Shown here: one piece after another, positions 47,144-60,800 of the stretch | Position numbering within the stretch: the first letter of the stretch is position 1 | Layout of the letters: each line of letters starts with the position of its first letter | NCBI GenBank assembly: GCA_020055645.1 | Contig: CM034548.1 | Coordinates: 18,476,001 to 18,540,000 of the forward strand | From: Tomocerus qinae | Lineage: Eukaryota > Arthropoda > Collembola > Entomobryomorpha > Tomoceridae | DNA length: 64,000 nt | Reading direction: 5' to 3' | Program-made: the position numbers and the translations under genes | The notes under the pieces: generated by a model | What the model saw: only the letters and a program-made list of their open reading frames with translations | What the model was told of the DNA's origin: nothing | Database searches by the model: none

Positions 47144-50100
47144 GGCTTATAAGTATTTTTTAGTAATAAGAATTATGATTTCTCTGCTTCAGCTTCAGTA
47201 GATTTCTAAAATTTGCATTGAAATTGGTCGTGCAATAGTACAGTTATCAGACGGTTATGTAGCAGGGGTTTTTAATGTAGGAAACCACTTTAAATATCAC
47301 TTGTCTTGATATATTTAAATCAAAGGATTAAAGGTCAACTGAGTAAATCATACGAAGGTTACGAATTTAATTAAACACACTAGTCTACAAGAAGTGACCT
47401 GACTTTTAGACTTATATTGGTATTTATGCTGCATAAAGTGACTAGAAAATGGAGAAATTACGACTTGAACTTAGATCATAAATGAATCATTACTTATTTA
47501 CTACACTTATGTATCAAGTACAAACTGTTTAAACAATTTTCCGGAAATACATTTAAAAGTTACAATACTTCATTAACCTCAGTTTGTAATCAAAATAATA
47601 ATGATAGCTGCGTGGGCACAATAAACTTACTAAACGTAATTAAAAGCCTACGACCTGAAAAGTGTTATTCCACCTGGACAATTAAATTATTTAATACTGA
47701 AATGACAGTTGGCATTTGTTGTTATCTAATTCTAAATAACAGGAACTAAAATCAAAGTAGAAACGTTGAACTTAAATAGTTTTTGAGTTGAAAAACATGT
47801 TATGGGAATTCTAACACTATCAATGTTAGATACTAATAGTAATTAGACTGAAAAGTGGAAATAGTAGAGTAATTGATGTGAGAAACAGGTGAAGATACAG
47901 CTGACTGCCTGACAATAATGTGAGAGTGGCTTTGGGTTTAAAAATTGAAATAAATTCCTAGCGATCAATAGATTGATTATTTGAGAAGTATTTTCAATAG
48001 GTGAATGATAATGGAGAGCTAAAGACGTGTATTATTGACCTTGTTAGAATAATAAGGTGATGACGGCCCAGCCAGCAACACCCAAAACTGATATATATTT
48101 ATGATAGGAGAAGGTTAGAAATACGAAAGAAGGTGCTTTTACCTAAACAAAAATCCACAGCACAGTCTATCAGCAAGAGTCAAACTACAATCTACTCGCA
48201 CTCTCCTTGATGAACAAGCAATGCAACGGAATCCGCTCAAATGAATTATTATAATTTGCTAGGTGGAATTATAAAATGTGAAGTGCACTATTTAGCACGC
48301 ATCCAATTCGTGCAAATTCCGTCTTCTCGGTGACTGTGAGACATTTCACGACTATCACACACAGCCTAGACATGATTCATTTTATAGCTCTATTTATTGA
48401 TGCTATTCTTCTATTGTGTCTAATATACCTACCAAAACATGTTTTCTATTATTGGCTCCCTTCTTAGTTGCAAGGTCTACATCAAAAATATATTGAGCGA
48501 GTGTCATCACTCATCCTGTCAGGAGATTTTGGATCCTCTTATCATGCATTTATTAAACCATCGCGCATCGGCCTTAGAATTTTATGCCGTTTTAAAAATG
48601 GTAAGATTAAATATAAACATGAATGCGATATGCTTTCGTTGAATTTCCTATCATAAATCATAAAATATTCTCTGACTGTTTAAGTCGGTTCACTTATTTG
48701 TACCTTGCTGTGGTCTGGCGTCTGTTAAAAAAGGGAAAGCTGGGTTTTATTTCATGAAAACTTTCATGCAATTATTCTCAAGGCCCTTTGACTATACATT
48801 GTATTCATAGGAGATTTCACCCCAGTAACATGACTAGAATTTTTTTAACAATATACGAATACTGCTGTGATCTCCGCTGAGCTGACCATATTGCCCGTTA
48901 TTCAGAAGCATCACTTATACCTTCTAAATCCGCATTTGCATGATTTTGTTTGATGGGGAAGGAGGATGAATCTAGATTATTCTGGATGAAGCCTTCAAGC
49001 AATCATAAAAATGTTTCTCTCCCTATTGCATCTGTAATGTAGTCTATGAACAAAAGTCATCGTCATTATGCAAAGTAAACAAGTCCATTTATACTATATT
49101 TTATTTTAATGTCTTTTCTTGCTTGTATTGTGCATCTCTGAATGTTGCCAATCATTTGTCATAACTAAAACAATAACTAAAACTCATACACTAAAACTGT
49201 CTTGTCTTTTAATTACGTTTTTCCTTTTCGTAGAAAGTAGAAATTACACTTGCAAATTTCGCATGGCTGATTGCAATTTCTATGGAATTTAAATTAATGA
49301 ATTTACAGTCACACTACTACCAACAGTTCCAATTTCTGCTAATGATTTTAACAATATCATTAGTACATTTGCTGTCATGTTCGTTGACATTGACATTGCA
49401 AAGGTCAGCTGTGGTGGTCATACCACTCACATAATACATCTACAGGTGCATTAAAATTTAGTTTTTAAATTGCAAATGGTTATACAACCTAGGGCACAAT
49501 TGTGCATTTAGTAAATTGTTTGGTAGGTATATACGTATTACCATAGCATAATGTTATCTGTATGAATATTGATTTCATATCCGTTTTGAGTGTGACGTTA
49601 GAGTTTTATGTAGTTAATATTTATAATAACATCAGAAAATAGTATGCTTTTGTTACTGAAAAATTGGAGTTTCGGAATTACTGATGGTATATTACAAATG
49701 CCCGGTGGTACTGAATCTCCTATCTCCCATGGAAATTCATATTGTTAAGATTCAGAGCTGAATCATTACCGAATATCATAAAAAATGCTTGAAAATTTCA
49801 AATTGGAGTAATAATTATTAAATGGCACGAAACCATACTGTAAACTGATAAGTAAGTGCAAATTCAATAAATAAATAGTTCTGAAAAAAGGATTCTATAG
49901 AATGTTTGGGGTTTTTAAGATACATCATAAAGTTATTTACACCTGGAACCTGCACAACATAAACAGAAATACTGAAACACACAACTTTTCTTGGTCTTTT
50001 TTGAAATTGGCTGTTTTGATTTTTTTAAATACATAAATGTATCTATGAACTAATTCAACTGTAAAAGTGCAAAACCCTTTAGGTGGAGTGGTCGAAAACT

Positions 50101-50290
50101 CTCAGTTTCTATAAAGTTGTCATAAGTTGGAAAATTTTATCATCCTAATCCTACTATAACTGAATATAATGAACTTTGACCGCGATCTATATGGCTAAAG
50201 TCAATTTTTCCGGCTTAAATGGCCACTGGCTGCCTGAATATTTAAAAGGACTTCATTAATATGACAGGGCATATTATAATTCTAATTATA
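47144..50290. other. Intergenic DNA upstream of HDHD5
   Basis: AT-rich, with only short open frames (for example 48439-48642, plus strand) that look like chance. The HDHD5 promoter must lie just right of 47143, but no clear motif was chosen. Confidence 0.6.
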
Positions 50291-50355
50291 ACAGTCTGAG
50301 ATAAAAAAGCAATAAATTTACCAACCTATCTACTTATGTATATATCTTTCTATAT

Positions 50356-50851
50356 ACCGGGATCTCGTTTCAGCATCTGCACCTGCTGAAACGAGATTTT
50401 GTTCAGTTCCAGCACCTGCTGAAAATAGACCAAATCTCCTTTCAGCACCCTGCTGAAACGAGACAGAGATAATTACAGCACCTGCTGAGACTAGACCATT
50501 CTCGTTTCAGCACCTATTTTTAATGTAAGATACAGAGTAAGATGCATATGATTATTAAGATGCATTTATGATGATTAAGATGCATTAATGATGAATAAGA
50601 TGCATTTATAATATTTATAGTAATTAATTATGATCCACAATCATTTATGATATATTAATAGTGAGGTATGATGTTTTATAATCATTTAAAAATAGGACTG
50701 AAACGAGAATGGTCCAGTCTCAGCATGTGCTGTAATTATCTCTGTCTCGTTTCAGCAGGGTGCTGTAAGGAGATTTAGTCTATTTTCAACAGGTGCTGGA
50801 ACTGAACAAAATCTCGTTTCAGCATCTGCACCTGCTGAAACGAGATTCCGG
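50356..50851. mobile_element. Foldback MITE, 496 bp, with 9-bp target-site duplication (Mutator-like)
   Basis: The arms of about 165 bases (50357-50525 and 50690-50851) are inverted repeats with high identity, from CCGG(G/A)ATCTCGTTTCAGC inward. TTTCTATAT flanks both ends (50347-50355 and 50852-50860), a 9-bp duplication as made by Mutator-type elements, which also have long inverted arms. The arms themselves contain palindromes: CTCGTTTCAGCA and TGCTGAAACGAG occur a few bases apart. The centre carries four units of about 20 bases beginning TAAGATGCAT (50538-50615). No coding capacity. Confidence 0.85.
50538..50615. repeat. Four short tandem units in the centre of the foldback element
   Basis: TAAGATGCAT starts at 50538, 50556, 50576 and 50596, each followed by an AT-rich stretch such as TTATGATGAT. 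Unit length 18-20 bases. Confidence 0.75.
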
Positions 50852-51205
50852 TTTCTATATCTCTTATGTATGTCTTGAAGGGAAAGCCGAAATGCGTAAG
50901 CGCGAGGTATTTTACATAAAATAATGAGCTACACCTGGGATAAGGATGTTTCAAAATTAAATCAAATATTGAGCCACAAATTTTTGAAATTCGATAGCTA
51001 ATATATAACAACAGTCTGAGATAAAGCAATAAATTTACCAACCTATCTCTGCATCTGTCTATCTATATCTCTACGTCTACGTATGTCTGGTAGGGAAAGC
51101 CTAAATGCGTAAGCACGAGGCATATGAAATAATGAACTACACTTGGGAGAAGAATGTTTCGAAATTAAACTAAATATTGACGCACAAATCTTTTGAAATT
51201 CAATA

Positions 51206-53126
51206 GGAGTACTAAGGGCCTAAATATGTAAGTTATTATAATAAATATTATTACATTACCCCCCTGCCTGTTTTAACTTGACTTCAAAACGAGGTGACTC
51301 AGTTACTCTCTCGGTATATTTAAGGTAGGTAGGCCATGAATCATTTTGAAGATGAATTTGCCATACCTAATTAGCCCTACATGAGTGTGGATTATGTAAA
51401 ACCCATATACTTGTAATGTGTTGACTAATTTAAAACGTTCAGTAGTGAATCGTTATTAAAAATAAACACACAAAATCTAAACTTGCCAAATTATTTTGCA
51501 AATTAAGATATACATTTTTCTTGAAGTGAACCAGTATTGGTAAAATAATATGCCATGGCTGTTTATTTATATGGCACATACTCTACATACCCATCAACAT
51601 ATAAATAATCGAGTTTTCTTATGTTTGATGTTGTTGTTAATGTTGAATGCCATGGATACCGTGCCAAAGCCTCAATGCGCTAGCGTATGCATATTACTAC
51701 ATTCAGCAGTACATTCCACTGCTATGGGTAGCATAAGCATTTTTCAAAATTAAAACAATTGGACCGAATTGGACTAAAATATGCTAATTTAGTAAAAGAA
51801 ATTTTTGTACAAAAATATGCTTTATCAAAGAACCATTCTAAAAAAGGTCTTATGACAGAGGTATCAACACATTTTCTCCCGTATTACACTTGATTCCATA
51901 CACATTTAAGCCTGACTTCTATTTTATAAATATTTAATTTTGCTGGATGCCTACCTTTCAAAATTTAGTCAAATTACATAGTGCTGGAGTATTAATTAAT
52001 TCTGTAAATAACACCAAAACGTCCTAGTTTATGATGCTCGGGAATTTGTATACAATGTTTTTAATTTGTGATTTGTGTGACCCATTTTATGACTTTGAAA
52101 TTATAGTAAATCCCTTTGCAATAAATCTACAAATACTGAGAGTACGAGTACGGTGCGAAATATAAATGCCATTTTAGATACATGTGAAAACTAGCTGAAA
52201 TATAGAAAAATGTTGAAATGTGTAATATCTGTTTTTAAACAAAGAAGTAGATGCATGAGTCGGATCCTGAATTTCACTAACGACTTTTATATAGGAGATT
52301 TTATTTGGATGCTCTAATCAGTGTGTGTGATGACAAATTTTAATTCAAAATTTGAATGCTTTAGATATCTTGAAAGAAAATTTTATTTAGAATGATTGAA
52401 ATGAATAGATACATTTATATTATTAGGCATTTGACATATTTGACCATTATGTAGAGGCAGGTACATTACAATGCAGCAGAATATTATTCTAGTAGTTATT
52501 TTGAGTATATCATTTTGAGATATATAATATTATGCAGAACAATAAGCACACTTAATATTGCCTGATTATTTTGTCACAAGATGGACATGGCACCTAGAAG
52601 AATGAATATTTAGTATTTAAATATTTCGAGATATATTTTCTTACAGATACACGTTAATGTGGTAAATTATAATTAAATATTTGCGGTATATGTTAAGATT
52701 TCATATGTTTCTTAATATGCATAGATAATTGAACTTTATTATTAAGACCTATTTAAATGCGAATAAAATTGATAGGGAAGTACATTTTATATATATTGCG
52801 AGGTATGCTTGTACTAATGCTTTTAATTATTCTTACGCAACAGTTATCTATAATAATTATCCATAGTAAGGCGCATATAGAGTATTAGGGTAAAGTACCT
52901 CGCAGTAGCTTCATATTTCACATGTAACTTGAATTTGAACAAAATAAGTACAAAAAATGACCTTGTAAGTGCTAATAAGATCAAATGACTAGGAAATATT
53001 GGAATTTCACAGTTCGATATGATTTGAGCCTTAAAAATACATGATATTAAGGTTTCTGGGAAAACAATACTTGGTTAATAGATTATTAATAATTTGTTAG
53101 CCAAGCAAGTTTTCTGCGGTTTGTTT
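51206..53126. other. Intergenic DNA downstream of INPP5K-like gene
   Basis: AT-rich, without a recognised gene or element. The right end should hold the 3' UTR of the phosphatase. Confidence 0.6.
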
Positions 53127-54894
53127 TTATGCTTTAGCAGAAGCTTGAAAAATGTTACTCATGCCGTATATGGAACGAGAAGCATGAGAAAAATACAGAA
53201 GCACATATGATCCTGGCAAAATTATGCAATTTTCTGAGAATAGAACGGAATACTCATGGGTGCTATTATTTGCTTGTGGAGGAACATCGAAACTTGGGAC
53301 TTGCAAGTTCTGAGGGGAGTAAACGTAGGACACATACTCTTCTATGCTGGTGAAGTCGGCCTGCAAAAACAAAAATTGTATTTTATCCATGAGTCTAAAT
53401 CCTAGATTGGAATATAAAGCACATCAACTGTGCAAACTTCTTCCATGCTATCAATATTTAATATGGCAATGTAAACCAGTCTGATCTGCTTACTTTGTAA
53501 ATTGCAATCCAATCTTCCAACGAAGTGCTCAAAGTTGAATAAACTTTAAAAAATACTTTGTTACTCTCCCCCAAATTCCAATGATCAACATCATGAAATG
53601 TAACCATTTTTTCGTTGCTTGGCTTGAAAACTTTTATTCGGAAATCAGCCGTAACTGGTCTATGGTCACTAGTGCGATATCCAGGAAGTGACTGATAACA
53701 AAGGCCTTCCACTTCTAATGTACAATTCTCATATACGTTCGCATTAACTTGATATAGGATCCTGTCCGTCCATCCAGGTCTTCGTCTGAAAATACACAGG
53801 ATAAAATTGTAAATGATTCAGAGCTTCAATTAACATCTATGTTTAAACCGCAAAAATAGTACTTACTTTGTATCATACGTGTTAAGTCCATTCAAGTATT
53901 TATAGGTGGGAGGAAATGTAACTGCCATTTCACTAAGCTCTGAAAACGCTTCTCCAGATTTTCTTACTTTATTTAATTGATCCTCCTCCAGTAAACATTC
54001 CCATTCCCCTTTTGAAATTGATGCCGTAATTTCTTCTGCTGATTTCGTTCCATCCAAACGAAAATTCATGTCTCCCAACCAAAATGTATAGCTGCAAAAA
54101 ATAAATTCAATCACTAAGACTATAATTGCATCTATGCTCTAATGTTATAAATAGACATTGATTTTTTATACTCGTGAAACAATATGTTGGATGTCTCTTG
54201 CCGAGAAAATGTTTGTCCACTTAATATCTGCTTGTAATCCTCAACTCTCTCTTTCAAAAGATGCTCATGAGCTGTTAGGTGACAATTTACAAAACACATT
54301 GAACAGTTGTGAACTCCAAGCCGCACGGATACTGCTCCTTTATTTCCCTGAAATTTAATTGCAATTTAATATTTACACAATGAATTTTAAAATTTAAATA
54401 ATTTCAATTTCTATATTAATTATTATTAAACAATAATAAACGTACCCAAATTCCCCCAAGTCCCCTGCGAGTACACAATGTCTCAATGTCTCTGACAGAA
54501 GTTATATGTTTCCTCTTTATAAATATAATTGTCATCAAACCCTGCATTTTTATTGTATGAATTTTGACGAGGCCCAATGGGGCTAATACTTCTTTGGCTT
54601 TTGCTGTCCATGGATCTTCAAAGAATGTATCCCACACAATATTTTGTGGCTGCGACTTTACTTCCTGTAATCTAAAAATGATTTTCAATATTTTAATTAC
54701 AATATTTATGATTACAATTTTAATTTTAAAACTTACCCAATCACATACAAATCGGGCAATGGGTAATCCAATTCTGCCTCTTTCCTCAATTCCTCTTCAG
54801 TTTTAATTTCAACTCCAAGTAATTCTTTGAAATCTTTAACAGGGAATCTTGTTCCGACATTCCATGTCACCGCATGAACGTAAAAGTCTTGCAT
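53127..54894 (-). CDS. INPP5K: Inositol polyphosphate 5-phosphatase with SKICH domain (INPP5K type)
   Basis: Removes the 5-phosphate from phosphoinositides and inositol phosphates; INPP5K (SKIP) acts on PI(4,5)P2 and PI(3,4,5)P3 (family knowledge). Exons: 54894-54737, 54671-54446, 54347-54172, 54091-53867, 53785-53494, 53360-53127; GT-AG and in phase, 436 residues, near the 448 of human INPP5K. The start MQDFYVHAVTWNVGT leads straight into the catalytic fold. Catalytic motifs are all present: WNV, LQEV (E56), RRGLGGIWGNKG (121-132), NCHLTAH (149-155), WLGDMNFRL (191-199), PGWTDRI (265-271) and SDHRPV (301-306). The C-terminal part from about residue 310 (KMVTFHDV..., DWIAIYK, GSYVLLYFS) is a SKICH domain, found in INPP5K and INPP5J. 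No long Pro-rich N-terminus as in INPP5J, hence the K-type call. Confidence 0.92.
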
Positions 54895-57800
54895 AGTCAA
54901 ATATTTCCATTAATTATGGTATGCTTAAGAGGAGAGTCTGAAATATACGTATAAAAACAAGTAATTGTCATTTTGTATGTAGCTGTGCATGTCTGTATCC
55001 AATAAGTATTATATATCTTTGCAATGTTCACAGAGCAGTTCGATATTCTGTGCTCCATACTGGTATATAAGTACAACAGCTGAGAAGGATAAAGTTACCC
55101 ACCTTAAAAAGGAGCCCAAAAATCTATTCAATAGTTAACTTCTTTCTAATTATAGTGTAACGACTAAATACGTAATTAATTGATTCTCTGGCTGTAGAGT
55201 AACTTGCTTTATAACAACCAGTCTTTATAATATCAAAGCTTGGCCGAATGCTCTACTTCTATCTATCTCCTTCTTTCTCCAACCAAAACATTTGCGAGTT
55301 TTGTTTTCACTCTTACTGGCAGTCGGAGAATCGATATGATCATAACGTAAGATAAGTAGTGGGTAGTACAGTAGCTAAGATTCCTGTTAGTATAATATAC
55401 CCATCATCTTTTCCTCCGTTTCATATCGCACATGTACATTACATTCCTGAATAGAAATGATATGCTAAGTTTACTGAACTATGTAAAAACAGATGCATAT
55501 CAAATGGCTAAGCTTATTTTCCTATGTTTAGCCAACCGTAGTTATATAAAGGACATGGATTAACATTAGAAATATTTTATACCTACAAAATTACTTTATA
55601 TACTTCAATGTTTATGTTAATACATCCCATACTATATATTTAATGAATTGTCGATAAATTGAGATGGTTTCTATTTATTTTAGAATCTTAATTATGTATT
55701 TCAATGTTATCTAGACCTTAAGTTATAATTATACATTACTACTATATATAACTGTAGTACCTATACGTGTAGTGCAATATTTCCCAAAGGAATATATATT
55801 TACATGGCCAGTTTGATATTTGCATTAACAATCACTCTACTTTGCCATGCAAATATAATGTGGACAGACGCCGAACGAATTCATTTTCCTACCATGAAGA
55901 CGTAGTAGAGCATACGGCATCTTTTTTAGCCATCTACAGCACAGCGGTCTCATTCCTAGCAGTGGTTCCATTTCCTTTGTTGCAAGGAGTCTTTTTGATA
56001 CATTTACCCAACGATACACAATATTTTTTTCCTCGTGTTTTTCAGAAATTATTGTTTAACATTTTATTGTGATACCATGTAAAGTTCATTCCAGGAAAAC
56101 ATTTAAAAAGAACGAGCCAGACTAAGGAGGATAATAAAAGTAAGAAAAATATTCATCATTTTTTTGTTCTACTATTAACTGCATTAAACGCAGCATTTCC
56201 CATTCCAAGCAGATTGTTATTTGACCTTAAACTCTAAAATTGTAATTGTACGTCACCTTGAAGTTTTTAAAATTGAATAACAGGTTTTTGTTTAAATACC
56301 ATTAAACAAATATTATTTATATCATAAACTAGTAATTTATCCAATTTTTCTAACAAAAGAGAGATGACTCAATAAAAGCAATGTCCAAAAATGAAAGAAG
56401 TATAGCCTTCGTATATAAATATTTATTAAAGGTATGAGAAAACCGTCGCTTTGTAACTGTAACGAGGATTTTATGTTGGATATGTGCAACTCTGTCCATA
56501 GTACAATATTGCGTAATGGTTCTGACAGGTGTGGAAGCAAAAGGATTTCAAATCCATGGACAACAGTATTTTTAACTGATTGGGAGTGAGACTGACAATA
56601 AGTCTGCTAACTACTTACGCATACGCATATTCATTAGATAAATAGGCCAGGGGCATGGTAGCATTAATTTGCAGTCGTCTCTTCTTTAATGGGAAATTGG
56701 AGGAAGAATAACTGAGTCCATGTGCATGCATGCAAACCACAACAGCTTTAGTTAGTCAAATTAAGACGTCATTACAACCAACCTACGTAAATAAATTATT
56801 AACTCAATGGTACGTATTACGTATTATGACAAGCCAAATTGTGTTGTTTGGCGATAAACACTTACTCAGGGTGAATGTCTATGGCCTTATCGCACTATCT
56901 CCCAGCCAAGAGTACACAAAACGTTTTATGGTCACACTTTTCTATTGTTTGCTTCTCGCTTAATATCGGCGAATTACATATTTATTAGTTTCCATCCACG
57001 AAGTTACCCAGGCTAAATATAGTACCACCGTAAAAAGTAATTATGCAATACATTCTACGGGTACTACAAATACTTGACATAGAATATTCTAGATCCATGT
57101 ACAGTTACACTAGCGAGATAAAACGCTCATTCGCATTTAATGTAATAGGATAGGGGAGAGACTGATTGCGTTTACCCGAATAACTATTAATACTTGACTA
57201 CAACTGAAGATCTATCCACCGAATAATGGTGTAAGTAGTAGTTTCTTATTACACAGACAGGTTAATGAAGCATAAAAAGTTTAGGATTAATAAATCCCCT
57301 CCCCATGAAAAATAATAAAAACTTTTAATTTAACATTTCAAAGGATAAAAAATTTATTCATGAGATACTGACCTTTGGTATTCAATACTATCTCTTGGAG
57401 ACTTGACCAATACCTCGTCAGTATTCAATATCGAATATTCACAGCATCCTTATAATGTATTTATTTTTTCTGAAGATTTACAATTTACGACTTAGTTCTG
57501 TTTAATATGAAATAAGATTTTGAGTATAGGAGATATGTTTTTGCCTATACGAATTGTGTTGGAAAGTAATCATTATAAACGTCACTACTGATGTTTATTT
57601 ACATTGCTTTGTGTTCAGTTTTCTAAGAAGATAACAATGAAAAGAAAATGCATATAGACCAATTTGCATCATAAAAAGTCTTATATTCTGACTGTGAAAG
57701 GAAGTACATACAAAGAGCCCGCTTATAATTTCCTTACAAACTATGCATGCATAACAAATCAATACTAAAGGGCTACAGTTATATTTTCTGAATATAAACC

Positions 57801-60800
57801 TAACACTACTATATATACGTTTTGTATAAAAGATATTTTTATCATTTAACTCAAGGCATTTAAATTGTTTGTATTAAAAAGAATTCTTTGTCATTTAAAG
57901 TTTAGTTTAAAGCAAGTATTATACAAAATAAGGGAAACGTGCACAATAAACTTTAGTTTAAGAGCAAGATTAGGTTTTAAAAATGGCATTGATACATGAT
58001 CAGGATGTACGTCAACATTACGTCAATAGTTTACTTTTTCAATTATCTGTGTAATCGCAAATGACGGCCTGTTTAGTGGCTTTAGCTTAGAGGTTAATGT
58101 AATAGCATATTGCTTTACAGGCTCAGTTGTGGTCGCATTATTATGTAATACTGTCACGCGTTAAAATACACGGGCGATTCTATTTCCACTACTAATTCGT
58201 GTTTGATGCATGCATAATTAATTACTGTAATAATGCTGCAATACTCTATACTTATAAATACAGCTGCGCTACTTATAGAAACATTATATCAGCGATAGTA
58301 ATTACTTTATGGAACGAACCTTGTCGCAACTGATTATAATTACAAATATTCATTCATGAAGATAGAATGAATGGATAACATACTCATTCACCTCTTAGGA
58401 AATCCCAAGGCTAATATTTTAAAAGAAATGTCATAAGAGTCATAATAAAAAATCCCGAAAATTATTTCCATTAAAACCTTAATTAAAATTATTTTTGGCA
58501 TTTTGATCTTTGACCCTACAAAATACTTTTATGAAGTCCTAAAAGTTATTAAATGGCTTTGAAGATATTCTAATGACATTGCATATAGTCTGTTTGAAGT
58601 TATACAAGTGGAATAAAAATAACATCAATGTCTCCAGTACAGGCTAATATTGAAGTCATAGTCATGTAAATTCATGTTCTATCATTATTCATTATTCCCT
58701 ATGGTAAAAAAGAATATAACAGTTAGATATATTAATAGACAGGAAGAATAAAGTTGCATGTGCTTGTGTATGATAAATGGTAGATCCTCACAACTCATAC
58801 GGCTCATACTTTAGATGTAGGGCTAATACTTAATCACCTAAGTACCTACATACATGCGAACTATTGCGAACAGTAAAAAAGCATGAAATAAGACAAAGTT
58901 AAAGTAGGAAGACAGTAGACAGATTTTAGGCAGGGAATCCTTCTTTATTACTCCATAAACATAAACTTTGCTTGTTATTTTGAGGTATTGTTACACTGAT
59001 GTAAGTAAAGGTTTCTTCTCAACTCATAATTATAAAATCAGAATGTACCACACATAATATTCTGATACGGACTCGGCCATATAAATAGCAAGAGAAAGAA
59101 AGGATTGCAAAATCCAGCTAGCTGAGACTGCTCTGCCTGGGTATTGCAAAAACTATGGAGCAAAAGTAGAGGTGGAATCAAATCAATTATTTGATTTCAA
59201 ATAACGAAGTATCTAGAAATATTTATTATGAAAGGTATATCACATCATAAACATAAATTGTTGAGACAAGGGTAAAGAGTTCATTTTTATTTACACAATA
59301 GGGCATTGTGCAATGACATTAATCCATACACTCAAACTCTGATAATCACGTTTGTTGTTTTTATTTGGCTCTAACTTTAACTCGCGATATTGTTGTAACT
59401 TCTAAGTACTATTTCATAATTTTTGAGGCTCATTTAGCTATGCATGACATCCACTCATGTATGTATGTAATAGATCCCTTGATTTTGAAGGTCTAAAAAA
59501 TACTTGAAATAAGTTGCCAGGAAAGTTATTAATAAATTAGTCAAATATCCGAGCTTACCACGCCAACTAATTCTATAGTTTTCTATCGTTCTTAAATAGT
59601 ATGGCATTAACTTAGTGTAAATTATAAAATCAAATGTCAATTACTAAAGCTTAACTTTATTATTGGCTTAATATTATAAGTAGAAATGAAGGCATAGAGA
59701 GTTTGAGAGTTTTATTTATTTATTACTTATATTTATATTTTATTATTTTTATTATTAATTGACGGTCCTTTCGAGCTTTCTCCCTACTTAAATTTATATG
59801 CTTTCTATTATGGAGAACAACAGTCCAAAGTCAAAATCGCTTACAGTTATATTCTCAGTATTTTGTAAGTCAACCGCCATAATCATTGCCACTACCAATA
59901 CCGTACTCTATAATCTAACTCATCATTGTTATCCACAGTATTCTTCGTTTTCTATACCATTAAGGTTTATATTTTACGAGCACTTTTATATTTTAATAGA
60001 ACAAAGATTTTTTTAAATTTCATCCTTTTATTTAACATAAATAAATATTGTGGACGGGTATATTAGCTTAAGGTCTCAAAGTTTTCCTTTGTTTTCCGAG
60101 TCTTATTAAGGATTTAGTACCAACCAAAAGTACACAAAAAGTGATTTAGTACACAAAAATTTATAAAGTTAGTTTTAGAAATAGCTAGTTTAAAAAAGTG
60201 GCTAACTTGCCTTTTGTGAATGTCGCACATACCACAATTACAATTTTGAAGATAGAGTAAAGAAAGTTGTAGTACTTATAAAAAAGTACTTGGTTAGTTA
60301 TTACAGCTGAAATTTTTAATGGAAAAATCACTTGACGAATAAGATATGAAATGTAATGCTAATAGATTGGTGATGAATATATTACTGTAAAAATATGTTC
60401 GATCTTCAGAGCAATAAAATGGAAACGATCGGTCCATGAAACTTTGAGGTATCGATTTGAATAAAACTAATGCAGAATTTTATCAAAATGTTAGCTTATC
60501 TATACAATACAATACAATCGATCTACCGGTCTTTAGTTTATAGTTGAAGACTTATAATGAGTTAAACTCACACTTTGTACATAGTTTGTGATGCTTGTGC
60601 AATCCACAAAACTCATATTAATGTGCCATAAAATAAGTACCAAAAATAAATAAATTTCTCAGTAATCCTGAGTAAACTTGATAAACTGGTTTTCCGTCAT
60701 TTGTACTCTGTTTTAGTCTGGCACACGAAAGTGTACAAAAGATACTCTATCAAAATCAACATTTATAGGTGTGTCTGGAAATAGTAAATACAATTGCGTA

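Larger units (their letters stand above)
50291..51205. repeat. Tandem direct duplication, unit about 0.2 kb, left copy interrupted
   Basis: The right copy (51011-51205) starts ACAGTCTGAGATAAA and runs on through AATTTACCAACCTATC, GGGAAAGCC, AATGCGTAAGC and TTTTGAAATTC. The left copy holds the same landmarks in the same order but is split: 50291-50355 and 50861-51000. The foldback element sits in the gap. Without the insertion the copies are about 205 and 195 bases long and differ by scattered substitutions. Confidence 0.8.

Noticed and set aside
55837..56072. Frames on both strands near 55.9 kb.
   Set aside because: Both are short, mutually overlapping and without recognisable features.
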